Positions 1 to 8,153 of a stretch of 64,000 nucleotides of DNA are shown here, piece after piece; the first letter of the stretch is position 1; each line of letters starts with the position of its first letter. This DNA is from Sutcliffiella sp. FSL R7-0096 (lineage in GTDB: Bacteria; Bacillota; Bacilli; Bacillales; Bacillaceae_I). Location of the stretch: the NCBI RefSeq assembly GCF_038595065.1, contig NZ_CP152003.1, positions 1,902,001 through 1,966,000 of the forward strand, in the 5' to 3' direction. The notes beneath the pieces are model-generated. The model saw only the letters and a list, made by a program, of their open reading frames with translations, had not been told where the DNA came from and searched no databases. The position numbers were made by a program, and so were the translations under genes.

Positions 1-805
1 AGAAAATCCAAAACTAGTCACTCCTTTTGGCGCAGATGGATCATTGACTCCACTTTATGTGTCCTCTTTCTGGATATTGGTCGGTGTAGGAGTGGTGGGT
101 CTACCACAGGTGGCGGTCAGGGCCATGTCTTATAAAAATGCAAAAGCAATGCATGCGGCCTTAATCATCGGCACCATTGTAGTGGGGTTCATTATGCTTG
201 GTATGCACTTGGCAGGTGTCTTTGGGCGAGTGGTGCTGCCGGGATTGGAAACTCCGGATACTGTGATGCCACTTCTGGCCTTGCATGTATTACCACCCTG
301 GCTTGCTGGTATTGTTTTGGCTGCCCCCATGGCTGCCATCATGTCAACGGTGGATTCCTTATTGTTGATTGTCAGTTCTTCCATCGTAAAAGATGTATAC
401 TTGAACTATATACGTCCGGATGCTTCTCAACAGAAGATAAAGAGGATAAGTATCGGGATCACGGCGGCAGTTGGAATATCTGTTTTCTTTTTGGCTATCA
501 ACCCTCCGGAATTTCTAATCACACTAAACCTATTTGCGTTCGGTGGATTGGAGGCAGCATTCATTTGGCCGGTTGTATTAGGGCTTTATTGGAAGCATGG
601 GAATGCTGATGGTGCATTAGCTTCCATTCTTGTAGGGGTGTTTTCCTATATTGGGATTACGCTATTTTTTCCAGACGCATTTGGCATGCACAGTGTGGTT
701 CTTCCGGTAGTGCTGTCCCTTTCTGCCTATATTCTATTCAGTCTTATTGGGCCAAGTCGAAGGAACTCAAAACAAGAAGATATCATCAATAATTATCTAA
801 TTTAG
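1..805 (+). CDS. panF: Sodium/pantothenate symporter, C-terminal part
   Basis: Sodium:solute symporter (SSS family), most like pantothenate permease PanF, which imports pantothenate for CoA synthesis with Na+. The reading frame is open from base 2, so the first codon in the window is internal and the gene starts upstream; 267 codons are visible. About seven hydrophobic membrane spans are present. The stretch LPQVAVRAMSYKNAKAMH followed by STVDSLLLIVSSSIVKDVY is typical of the family core (SSS signature area). The end is charged and cytoplasmic. A TTG at 44 is not a start. PanF versus a closely related SSS subfamily cannot be settled without the N-terminus. Confidence 0.8.
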   Translation, partial: ENPKLVTPFGADGSLTPLYVSSFWILVGVGVVGLPQVAVRAMSYKNAKAMHAALIIGTIVVGFIMLGMHLAGVFGRVVLPGLETPDTVMPLLALHVLPPWLAGIVLAAPMAAIMSTVDSLLLIVSSSIVKDVYLNYIRPDASQQKIKRISIGITAAVGISVFFLAINPPEFLITLNLFAFGGLEAAFIWPVVLGLYWKHGNADGALASILVGVFSYIGITLFFPDAFGMHSVVLPVVLSLSAYILFSLIGPSRRNSKQEDIINNYLI

Positions 806-849
806 ACACGAAAGAAATGATAGAAAATACAGATGACTAGGGGATTACA

Positions 850-3060
850 ATGAATAAGCTCAAAAACCTGTATTTCAAAAGCATAGAATTAGTTGTTGGC
901 TTTGTATCATCAAGCTGGAGATTTATTGTATTGGGCCTATTATTCTACATAACCGTCTTCATATTGTTTATGAGTCACTTCTTTTATTCAGGAGCGGGGA
1001 AATGGTTTGATATGGTTTTTGTTATAGCGACAGGGGCACTTGCTTTGGTGCTTGGGGTGTTACTGACCATTCTTCTGCTGAAAATGTTGGAGAGGTTACC
1101 GAGGTTTCTGGTAGCGGTCATCATTGGGGGGATTTGCGTTGTCTATAGCATAGGTACTTATATGGGCCCTTTCTTCCGGTTGATGGGGTTTACCGTTATC
1201 GTGCTAGGTGTCCTTATTGGTATAGCAGTATTTTTATATAAAAGAGGCGGGAGAGCCATTTTTCTTACTTTTTCTATTTTCACGTTAGTGGTGCACGGCA
1301 TTCTTATGTATTATACACTCACAGATGGAAATGAAGGCCCATGGTCGCTTGGTCTGTCGCAAGAAGAATCATCGCTAGAGAACCCTGCTAACAAAGGCAA
1401 CTACAACATTCAATATTTTACATATGGAAGTGGTGAAGATAAGCAAAGGGAAGAGTATACAGATGTTATGTTCAAAACCCATACAGTCAATATGTCCCCT
1501 TTTATTGTTCATCCTAAAGGATTGAATAAATGGTACAGGGAATGGTTCTGGGGGTTTAATCTCAAAAACGCTCCGTTGAATGGAAGAGTATGGATGCCAA
1601 AAAGCGAGGAAGAAGGAAAATTCCCTTTAGTACTTATTGTCCATGGAAACCATAACATGGCTGATTTTTCAGATGGGGGTTATTCCTATCTTGGAGAACT
1701 GCTTTCAAGCAAGGGTTATATAGTTGTTTCTGTAGATCAGAACTTCATTAATTCAGGAAAAACAGGTCATATCGGATGGGATAATGCTGGTAGGGCTTGG
1801 TTATTGTTGAAGCATTTGGAGCTGTGGCAAAACTGGAATACCGACAAGGCACATGCTCTTTTTAACAAAGTGGATATGGAAAATATTGCCCTGATTGGCC
1901 ATTCACGGGGAGGGGAAGCCATTAGCATTGCCTCAATGTTCAATGAATTGGACCGCTTTCCTAACAATGCAAAGGTCAGTATGAATTTTGATTTCTCTAT
2001 TAAATCCTTGATCGGTTTATCCCCAGGGGATGGACGCTTTAAGCCAGGTGACCAGCCGGTTGTTTTGGAAGATGTCAATTATCTCACCATTCATGGAGGA
2101 AATGATACGGACCACACCAGTTATTGGGGGATGAGGCAATTCCAGAGAGTGGAATTCTCAAATCAATTCGATGGTTTTAAAAGTAGCATTTACATAAATG
2201 GTGGAAACCATGGCCAATTCAATACAGATTGGGAAGTAGATCAGCCAAGCCCCTATTGGTGGTTTATGAATAGAAAAGAATTGATGGAACCAGAAATGCA
2301 AAGGGACATTACCAAGCTATATGTGTCGTCATTTCTTGATGCCACATTAAAAGAAAAAAGGGAATATCGAGCATTCTTTTCTGACAAACAGGCTATGGCG
2401 CCGTATCTCCCAGTGGATCCCCTAAGGATAAGATATGATGACAGTGACTTTCAGCCTATTGCTACATTTGAGGAAGATGTGGATGTGACAAGTACAACCC
2501 ATGAGGATGGCAGGCTACAAGGATACAATCTTCATGTATGGAAAGAAGTAAACTTGCTTCAAAGAAATAAAGAACACCAAGATAATCAAGTTGTCAAACT
2601 AGGGTGGAAAAATGGTAACAGTCGATATAGTGTGATTTTGCCGGAGGATTTATCAGCAGGGCTGAAAAAAGGAACAGTGTTAAGATTTGATGCGGTACAA
2701 GCGCATTCAACAAGATATGAGTTTTATCACTTACCGATTCCCAAAGGGTATGCGGATGCTGCCATCCCTATTACATTATCTGTCAAGCCAAAAGGAACGA
2801 ATAGGTTAGATAGTAGAATTAGGAAGACAGTATTTATTGAACCAACCTATACAACCAAGCTCTATCGTTTTGATTGGTGGAATGAGCGCATTGGCAATCA
2901 GTATGAACATATGCTGCAAACATACGAGGTGCCGCTGAATTTTCTTGAGGAAGCTTTTCCTGGATTGGATTATACGACCATTAATGAATTGACATTTGAA
3001 TTTAACCAAACGGAAAGTGGTTTACTATTTTTAGATAACATCGGCTTTCAAAATGAATAA
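850..3060 (+). CDS. Membrane-anchored alpha/beta hydrolase
   Basis: 736 aa. Residues about 20-155 form five hydrophobic spans, so the protein is anchored in the membrane. The rest is an alpha/beta-hydrolase: an oxyanion-hole HGNH motif near residue 264, the nucleophile elbow GHSRGG (Ser near 351) and a likely catalytic His in GGNHGQF near 451. Residues about 540-736 form a further beta-rich region with no motif I recognise. Substrate unknown; the BAAT/dienelactone-hydrolase-like arrangement suggests an ester or amide. Start ATG 850 is preceded by AGGGG. The next gene follows after a hairpin, with no clear terminator. Confidence 0.75.
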   Translation: MNKLKNLYFKSIELVVGFVSSSWRFIVLGLLFYITVFILFMSHFFYSGAGKWFDMVFVIATGALALVLGVLLTILLLKMLERLPRFLVAVIIGGICVVYSIGTYMGPFFRLMGFTVIVLGVLIGIAVFLYKRGGRAIFLTFSIFTLVVHGILMYYTLTDGNEGPWSLGLSQEESSLENPANKGNYNIQYFTYGSGEDKQREEYTDVMFKTHTVNMSPFIVHPKGLNKWYREWFWGFNLKNAPLNGRVWMPKSEEEGKFPLVLIVHGNHNMADFSDGGYSYLGELLSSKGYIVVSVDQNFINSGKTGHIGWDNAGRAWLLLKHLELWQNWNTDKAHALFNKVDMENIALIGHSRGGEAISIASMFNELDRFPNNAKVSMNFDFSIKSLIGLSPGDGRFKPGDQPVVLEDVNYLTIHGGNDTDHTSYWGMRQFQRVEFSNQFDGFKSSIYINGGNHGQFNTDWEVDQPSPYWWFMNRKELMEPEMQRDITKLYVSSFLDATLKEKREYRAFFSDKQAMAPYLPVDPLRIRYDDSDFQPIATFEEDVDVTSTTHEDGRLQGYNLHVWKEVNLLQRNKEHQDNQVVKLGWKNGNSRYSVILPEDLSAGLKKGTVLRFDAVQAHSTRYEFYHLPIPKGYADAAIPITLSVKPKGTNRLDSRIRKTVFIEPTYTTKLYRFDWWNERIGNQYEHMLQTYEVPLNFLEEAFPGLDYTTINELTFEFNQTESGLLFLDNIGFQNE

Positions 3061-3063
3061 ATT

Positions 3064-3120
3064 CCCCCACTCTCCCCCATAGTAATGGTAGTAACTAAAG
3101 ACTATAGGGGGAGAGTGGGT
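3064..3120 (+). promoter_or_regulatory. Hairpin covering the ribosome binding site of the next gene
   Basis: A 16-17 bp stem: CCCACTCTCCCCCATAG pairs with CTATAGGGGGAGAGTGGG (one bulged A), loop about 20 nt. The right arm contains the GGGGGAG that is the only plausible Shine-Dalgarno sequence for the ATG at 3126. No T-run follows, so it is a poor terminator; sequestration of the ribosome binding site is an inference. Confidence 0.6.
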
Positions 3121-3125
3121 AGAAT

Positions 3126-4391
3126 ATGAGAAAAATACAGCTCCTATTAATGATTGCAATTCTTTTATATCCTCTAAGTGCAGCAGAATCAAGTGTGCTG
3201 CCGACTCCTACTACAGTTCAGGTAAACAAACCATCCCGACATATTCTTTATGATATAGAAAAACCTAAAGCGAAGGAGGTAAAAGCACCTCTTCTTGTAC
3301 ACTTCATTGATGTTGGGCAAGGGGATGCCATCCTTTTACAAACGCCGAACGGGTCAAACATTTTGGTGGATACAGGTCCAAAAAAATCCGCTGCACAATT
3401 ATTAGCCTATTTAAAAGAAATTAAGGTCAACTCTATCGATCTTTTGGTGATAACACACCCGGACTTCGATCATATTGGAGGAATACCATCCTTATTGGAG
3501 AAAATCCCAGTAAAAAAAATCTTGGATAGTGGAAAGGCTCATACGACGTTAACATTTATCCAATACAAACAATACGTCTGGAACAATATCGTTCCTGTAC
3601 AATATGCTAAAGAAAAAATGAAGCTCCAGGTTGATCCGGACCTTAAGATAAAAGTCCTAAACAGTGGCTCGGAGGAAAAAGGGACCAACAATGCCTCTAT
3701 TGTCCTCCATCTCACCTATGGAGATATTCAATATCTGTTGATGGGCGATACGGAGGAAGAGGAAGAGAAAAGACTTAGCAGGAAATACAACCTTGAATCC
3801 ACTATCCTTAAAGTGGCACACCATGGATCAAACAGCTCTTCGACAGCTTCATTTTTAATGGATGTGCAACCGAAAATAGCCGTCATCTCTGCTGGGAAGA
3901 ATAATGATTTTCACCATCCACATCTTCCTGTCATTAGCAGATTGATTGAGAGTGGGGCGGATATCTATAATACAGCGGAATCCGGATCTATTGTTTTTTC
4001 AACAGATGGAAAGCTGTTGTATGTGAACAACCGCCCTTGGCTTTATGCTAACCAAAACAAAAAGGACTCTTCGAAATCCGTTGTCATCACGGATTTGGAT
4101 GTAAAAGGGGAAATGGTGACCATTGAAAATAAAAGCGATAAAACGGTTGATATGTCGTACTGGAAACTTGTAAGCAAAAAAGGCTACCAAACATATGATT
4201 TCCCGGTTGGTTACAAGCTTCAGTCAGGAGAAACAATTTATATTGCTTCTGGTGCACAGAAGCAACACTTTAAACGATATATACATTGGTTGAGTGATTA
4301 CTTATGGAACAACGATGGCGACAAGGCACAACTTTACGATGATAAAGGCGAACTGGTAGATGAATTTGAAGTGGTGGTGGAAGAAGAATAG
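3126..4391 (+). CDS. ComEC/Rec2-like metallo-beta-lactamase with C-terminal lamin-tail domain
   Basis: 421 aa, secreted or surface-bound. Residues 1-20 are a signal peptide. Residues about 55-310 are a metallo-beta-lactamase fold of the ComEC/Rec2 type: HFIDVGQGDA, the metal site THPDFDHIGG (near 109-118), MGDTE and VAHHGSNSS near 231. Residues about 315-415 look like a lamin-tail (LTD) beta sandwich (ITDLDVKGEMVTIENKSD... YWKLVS... LQSGETIYI). Free-standing proteins of this kind are thought to be extracellular nucleases or hydrolases; the LTD may bind DNA or cell surface. It lacks the membrane channel of true ComEC, so it is not itself the uptake pore. Confidence 0.8.
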   Translation: MRKIQLLLMIAILLYPLSAAESSVLPTPTTVQVNKPSRHILYDIEKPKAKEVKAPLLVHFIDVGQGDAILLQTPNGSNILVDTGPKKSAAQLLAYLKEIKVNSIDLLVITHPDFDHIGGIPSLLEKIPVKKILDSGKAHTTLTFIQYKQYVWNNIVPVQYAKEKMKLQVDPDLKIKVLNSGSEEKGTNNASIVLHLTYGDIQYLLMGDTEEEEEKRLSRKYNLESTILKVAHHGSNSSSTASFLMDVQPKIAVISAGKNNDFHHPHLPVISRLIESGADIYNTAESGSIVFSTDGKLLYVNNRPWLYANQNKKDSSKSVVITDLDVKGEMVTIENKSDKTVDMSYWKLVSKKGYQTYDFPVGYKLQSGETIYIASGAQKQHFKRYIHWLSDYLWNNDGDKAQLYDDKGELVDEFEVVVEEE

Positions 4392-4472
4392 GTTTCATTT
4401 CTCTCGATTTGTGTTAAATAAGATGGTAAGATACTTTTTATGTTTATCACTGAGAGAAAAAAATGAGGAGCC

Positions 4473-4961
4473 ATGACATTGAAAAAGCTAAAAAAACCTG
4501 TTCGTTTAGTGCTAGCCTTATTGATAAGTTTCGTTCTGTTTATTTCCTATATTCATTCAACCAAGGAAGAAGTAATTGCCTCTGCAGTTAAGGAGTCCAA
4601 TCAAAATGGCGTTTCATTAAGTTTGCAAAATCCATACATAATGCCTATAAAAATTTATAAGGCCTCCATGGTTGATGCCAACAAGAACGAACTGCCTATC
4701 ACCGTTTACAATATCCAGTTGAGTGGAGTTTATAGTGGCGGGAATTCTAGTGTTGACGAATCATTCATGTCAACCCAGACGGATGAATTCAAGGAATTGG
4801 ATGAAGTGACAATCCCTAGTGACGCCTCAAAATCTGATAAAATCTATAGTATCTATCTAAAGGATGCAAAGGGTGATGGAACGGTAAAAAATGCAGAAAA
4901 AGTAACAGTATCATTCAAAGTGTTTTCATTCCTCCCCTTTACCACCACCATTTCCATCTGA
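4473..4961 (+). CDS. Small membrane-anchored protein of unknown function
   Basis: 162 aa. One N-terminal hydrophobic span (about residues 11-27, LVLALLISFVLFISYIHS) after a basic start, without a lipobox, so it is probably a membrane-anchored extracytoplasmic protein. The remainder is Ser/Thr/Asn-rich with a beta-sandwich feel and no recognised motif. The start ATG 4473 has GAGGAG ten bases upstream. The gene follows the ComEC-like gene by 80 bp. Its terminator hairpin, starting one base after the stop, has been duplicated by the repeat element that follows. Confidence 0.6.
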   Translation: MTLKKLKKPVRLVLALLISFVLFISYIHSTKEEVIASAVKESNQNGVSLSLQNPYIMPIKIYKASMVDANKNELPITVYNIQLSGVYSGGNSSVDESFMSTQTDEFKELDEVTIPSDASKSDKIYSIYLKDAKGDGTVKNAEKVTVSFKVFSFLPFTTTISI

Positions 4962-4982
4962 TGCGCTGCTATATGCAGCGCT

Positions 4983-5192
4983 CAGACTGTTGACAAACTA
5001 TAAACTAATTAGGTTATCTGTTGGAAGAGTTGATCTTCGTTCCAGGAGCTTCGCTTTCCGCGGGCAGTCCGGAAGCCTCCTCGGGCTACGCCCTGCGGGG
5101 TCTTCCATGTCCTTTCCTCCCGCAGGAGTCTTCGCTCCTTCCACTGCGATCAACTAGAGTATTTCATTATTTTAAGCTTTGTCTACACACTG
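4983..5192 (-). mobile_element. Terminator-inserted repeat element (family 1), copy A
   Basis: 210 bp, non-coding, inverted relative to the other three copies. Ends are CAGACTGTTGACAAAC and, on the other side, the complement of CAGTGTGTAGACAAAG. A GC-rich core lies between GTTGATC (5029) and GATCAAC (to 5154). It is flanked by an exact 21-bp direct repeat, 4962-4982 and 5193-5213, which is a whole terminator hairpin (arms GCGCTGC/GCAGCGC, loop TATAT). Only the right copy is followed by a T-run (5213-5218). Confidence 0.9.
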
Positions 5193-5218
5193 TGCGCTGC
5201 TATATGCAGCGCTTTTTT
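5193..5218 (+). terminator. Rho-independent terminator, right-hand copy at element A
   Basis: Stem GCGCTGC/GCAGCGC, 5-nt loop, TTTTTT tail. It is the functional copy of the terminator for the gene ending at 4961; the left copy (4963-4981) has lost its T-run. Confidence 0.85.
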
Positions 5219-5349
5219 AGTTGGTAAAGATCTTAAAATCTTAGATTAAAATACCAAAGTCCGGGGAAATTAAGATAAGTTATGGCTAGGTATCGTAATC
5301 TTTATGAATTCATTAGTGTTTAAGGCGATAAAGAGAGGGAATGTACATA

Positions 5350-5865
5350 ATGGAGATTGTCAATTACGACTACATTAACAGTTGGATGGTTTTAGGCTCC
5401 ATGGCGGACCCGCGTTGGTGGCTGTTATTTGTGTCAATCTTTTTTCCTTGGGTAATTTGGTGGAAAGCAGTGGATAGATCAAGGCTGTTTGAGATACTAT
5501 CATTTGGACTTTTTTGGGCTGCAATGGCAACTTGGTTGGATTTGCTGGGCACGACCTATAATATGTGGAGCTATCCATTCAAGTTAAATGATCATACTAC
5601 AACGCTTCTTCCGGCAGACGTTTCGGTCATCCCGGTGATGTACATGCTACTTTATCAGTTCTCATCTACTTGGAAGGCTTATGTTTTAGGAAGTATCTTA
5701 ATTGCCGTGATATTATCCTTTATCTTCGAACCCTTGTTTATACTATTTCAGATGTTCGAACTAAAAACCTGGTCACATACGAAGTCTCTTGTTTCATTTT
5801 CTCTACTAGCAATCATCACTAGGGCAATCTTTTATTTGTTAAGTTCCATCAAGAAACAGAATTGA
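5350..5865 (+). CDS. CBO0543 family integral membrane protein
   Basis: About 171 aa with five hydrophobic spans. The segment WWKAVDRSRLFEILSFGLF, then TWLDLLGTTYNMWSYPF and PADVSVIPVMYMLLYQ, matches what I know of the CBO0543 family of Bacillales/Clostridia membrane proteins, whose function is not known. The GAGAGGGA site ends at 5340, immediately before an ATG at 5341, so the ATG at 5350 is better spaced and preferred; starting at 5341 would add three residues. It is a single-gene unit between a repeat element and the trehalose promoter. Confidence 0.65.
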   Translation: MEIVNYDYINSWMVLGSMADPRWWLLFVSIFFPWVIWWKAVDRSRLFEILSFGLFWAAMATWLDLLGTTYNMWSYPFKLNDHTTTLLPADVSVIPVMYMLLYQFSSTWKAYVLGSILIAVILSFIFEPLFILFQMFELKTWSHTKSLVSFSLLAIITRAIFYLLSSIKKQN

Positions 5866-5885
5866 TTTTGGGAGAAACTTTTTAG

Positions 5886-5914
5886 TTGACGAACATGTAT
5901 ATACAAGTTAGACT
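5886..5914 (+). promoter_or_regulatory. Sigma-A promoter of the trehalose operon
   Basis: TTGACG (5886-5891), 17-bp spacer, TAGACT (5909-5914). The first TreR-like operator lies entirely within the spacer, so a bound repressor would block RNA polymerase. Confidence 0.65.
5894..5907 (+). promoter_or_regulatory. TreR-like operator 1
   Basis: CATGTATATACAAG, close to the palindrome CTTGTATATACAAG. B. subtilis TreR binds TTGTATATACAA-type palindromes, and treR is the last gene of this operon. Confidence 0.75.
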
Positions 5915-5926
5915 TGTAATCGTTAG

Positions 5927-5940
5927 CATGTATATACAAG
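5927..5940 (+). promoter_or_regulatory. TreR-like operator 2
   Basis: An identical 14-mer (CATGTATATACAAG) 33 bp after operator 1, about three helical turns, downstream of the -10. Same-face spacing suggests cooperative binding or looping. Confidence 0.75.
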
Positions 5941-5952
5941 TTGGATGTGAAA

Positions 5953-5966
5953 TGTAAGCGTTTATT
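5953..5966 (+). promoter_or_regulatory. Degenerate cre box (CcpA site)
   Basis: TGTAAGCGTTTATT matches the cre consensus TGWAANCGNTNWCA at all but the last two positions. Its place downstream of the start of transcription fits roadblock-type repression by glucose. Confidence 0.5.
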
Positions 5967-6025
5967 AAATGGAGTGAAAAATATAAAAAAATTTGGTCAA
6001 TACAACATTACTGGAGGGATTTTAT

Positions 6026-6535
6026 ATGTTCAAAAAGTTATTTGGCATGAAAGATACAACGGAAACTCCCACTGAAGAAGTAATTCTAGCCCCACTAAGC
6101 GGAAGGGTTACAGAATTGAGCGAGGTTCCTGATCCTACATTTTCTCAAAAGATGATGGGGGACGGATTAGCGATTGTTCCAACCGAAGGAGAGGTGGTTT
6201 CCCCTGTTGATGGGGAGATTATACAGTTCTTCCACACGAAACATGCTATCGGTATCCGTTCTCAAAGCGGTGCGGAAATTTTAATACATGTGGGACTTGA
6301 AACAGTATCAATGAATGGTGAGGGTTTTGAGGGGCATGTCAGGGAGGGGGATAAAGTGAAAGCCGGTGATAAGCTTATCACTTTTGACCTCCATTTAATC
6401 AATGAAAAAGCTGCAAGTACCATTACTCCAATCGTCATTACTAACGGAGAAAAGGTGGAAAACTTAGACAAAAAACTTTCAGATCAAGCAGTTAAAGGTC
6501 AAACAGAGATATTCCATCTAAAAACAAAAGCATAA
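6026..6535 (+). CDS. PTS glucose-type EIIA protein, likely for trehalose
   Basis: 169 aa, soluble EIIA(Glc)-family phosphocarrier. It takes phosphate from HPr on His88 ([10 protein letters not shown]) and passes it to the EIIB domain; the partner His73 is in TKHAIG. Start ATG 6026 has GGAGGG upstream; an earlier in-frame start at 5993 lacks one. The following treP has only B and C domains, so this single-domain EIIA is the obvious phosphate donor. In B. subtilis, TreP borrows an EIIA from another transporter, so an operon-encoded EIIA is a small difference. A 122-bp gap separates it from treP. Confidence 0.85.
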   Translation: MFKKLFGMKDTTETPTEEVILAPLSGRVTELSEVPDPTFSQKMMGDGLAIVPTEGEVVSPVDGEIIQFFHTKHAIGIRSQSGAEILIHVGLETVSMNGEGFEGHVREGDKVKAGDKLITFDLHLINEKAASTITPIVITNGEKVENLDKKLSDQAVKGQTEIFHLKTKA

Positions 6536-6657
6536 GGAATGTCAGAGAAGGTTCCGCAGGTGCCCAGTGGAAAGCGAAGCCTTATGGGGAGATTACCAGC
6601 GGTGTTATGAGGAATTTATAAAGATATAGTAGAGTAGGCAAACAGGAGGATACAGAT

Positions 6658-8073
6658 ATGGACATAAGAAAACAGGCGGAAGAAATTGTCCAAGCTTTAG
6701 GGGGAAAAGAAAACGTAAGTGCAGCCACGCATTGTGTGACTCGTCTCCGTTTGGCTTTGCATGATGAAGGCAAAGTAGATCAAGATGCCTTGGATAATAT
6801 AGATGTGGTGAAAGGCTCATTCTCAACAAATGGCCAGTTTCAGGTCGTAATTGGACAAGGAACAGTCAATAAAGTGTATAAGGAATTTGTGGATATAACT
6901 GGGGTTGGAGAGGCTTCCAAGGATGAAGTGAAAAAAGCTGCGGAATCCAACTTGAATCCGATTCAACGTGCGATCAAGACACTTGCGGATATTTTCATTC
7001 CAATATTACCAGCCATTGTTACTGCCGGTTTGCTCATGGGTATTAACAATCTTCTGACGGGAGAAGGCATTTTCTATAATGGGCAATCTGTCATTGATGT
7101 ACATCCACAATGGGCTGATATTGCAAGTATCATCAATCTTATTGCAAATACTGCTTTCGTCTTTCTACCAGGATTGATTGGTTGGTCAGCAGCCAAACGG
7201 TTTGGTGGGAGCGAATTGCTGGGAATTGTGTTAGGACTCATGCTCGTCCATCCGGATTTGCTTAATGCCTGGGGATATGCTGAGGCGCAGGAGGATGGGG
7301 CCGTTGAAACTTGGAAGTTCTTCGGTTTGGAAATCGAGAAAGTAGGATATCAGGGACAAGTACTACCAGTTCTAGTAGCTGCTTATGTGTTAGCTAAAGT
7401 GGAGCAGTTCTTATCAAAGCGGGTAAGCGATGCATTTCACATGCTTATTGTCCCTCCGATTACATTATTGCTGACAGGCTTTGTAACCTTTGTTGCTATT
7501 GGACCAGTTACATTTGCGATTGGTAATTTCCTAACAAACGGATTTGTTAATATCTTTGATGCTGTCCCTGCACTTGGTGGTTTGATCTATGGAGGACTAT
7601 ATGCACCACTTGTCATCACGGGGATGCATCATACATTTCTTGCGGTAGATTTCCAACTGATTGCTACAATCGGTGGGACATTCTTATGGCCAATGGTTGC
7701 CTTGTCTAACATTGCTCAAGGTTCAGCTGCTTTTGCCATGATGTTGGCTACGAAGGATGAAAAGCTGAAAGGTTTAGCGTTAACATCGTCCATCTCCGCA
7801 TGGTTGGGGATTACAGAACCGGCTATGTTCGGGGTAAACTTACGTTTCCGCTACCCATTCTTTGCTGCAATGATTGGTTCAGCCATTGCAGGTATTATCA
7901 TTACATTGGCAGGAGTAAAAGCCCCATCCATTGGGGTTGGTGGGATTCCGGCATTCTTCTCAATTATGGCAGAATACTGGCCAATCTTCTTCCTTGGAAT
8001 GGGGATCGTACTTGTCGTTCCATTCGCGATCACCTTCTTAATAGCAAAAGTGAAAATGAGAAAAGAAGCTTAA
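6658..8073 (+). CDS. treP: PTS trehalose transporter EIIBC
   Basis: 471 aa. Takes up trehalose and phosphorylates it to trehalose-6-phosphate. Residues 1-80 are the EIIB domain with the phosphorylated Cys26 in THCVTRLRL; residues about 105-465 are the EIIC membrane domain (about ten spans) with the typical NPIQRAIKTLADIF entry, GLIYGGLYAPLVITGMHHT and ITEPAMFGVNLR motifs. There is no EIIA domain, supplied by the previous gene. RBS AGGAGG is well placed before ATG 6658. The intercistronic hairpin that follows probably lowers expression of the downstream hydrolases. Confidence 0.9.
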   Translation: MDIRKQAEEIVQALGGKENVSAATHCVTRLRLALHDEGKVDQDALDNIDVVKGSFSTNGQFQVVIGQGTVNKVYKEFVDITGVGEASKDEVKKAAESNLNPIQRAIKTLADIFIPILPAIVTAGLLMGINNLLTGEGIFYNGQSVIDVHPQWADIASIINLIANTAFVFLPGLIGWSAAKRFGGSELLGIVLGLMLVHPDLLNAWGYAEAQEDGAVETWKFFGLEIEKVGYQGQVLPVLVAAYVLAKVEQFLSKRVSDAFHMLIVPPITLLLTGFVTFVAIGPVTFAIGNFLTNGFVNIFDAVPALGGLIYGGLYAPLVITGMHHTFLAVDFQLIATIGGTFLWPMVALSNIAQGSAAFAMMLATKDEKLKGLALTSSISAWLGITEPAMFGVNLRFRYPFFAAMIGSAIAGIIITLAGVKAPSIGVGGIPAFFSIMAEYWPIFFLGMGIVLVVPFAITFLIAKVKMRKEA

Positions 8074-8080
8074 GAATTGT

Positions 8081-8103
8081 AAAAAGGGGGTTGCCCCCTT
8101 TTT
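8081..8103 (+). terminator. Intercistronic terminator-like hairpin after treP
   Basis: AAAAAGGGGG/CCCCCTTTTT with a TTG loop, just after the treP stop. The downstream genes continue in the same direction without an evident new promoter, so it likely acts as a partial terminator or 3'-end stabiliser. Confidence 0.7.
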
Positions 8104-8153
8104 GCAATTTTTTCAATTTTAATACCTTGCAAAAACTTGAAGGGAGAGGTTGA

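Noticed and set aside
5021-5227. ORF of 68 aa across element copy A (and its mirror at 22501-22713)
   Set aside because: The frame reads the repeat core (GYALRGLPCPFLPQE) and runs into the terminator; same peptide appears wherever the repeat occurs. No ribosome binding site.
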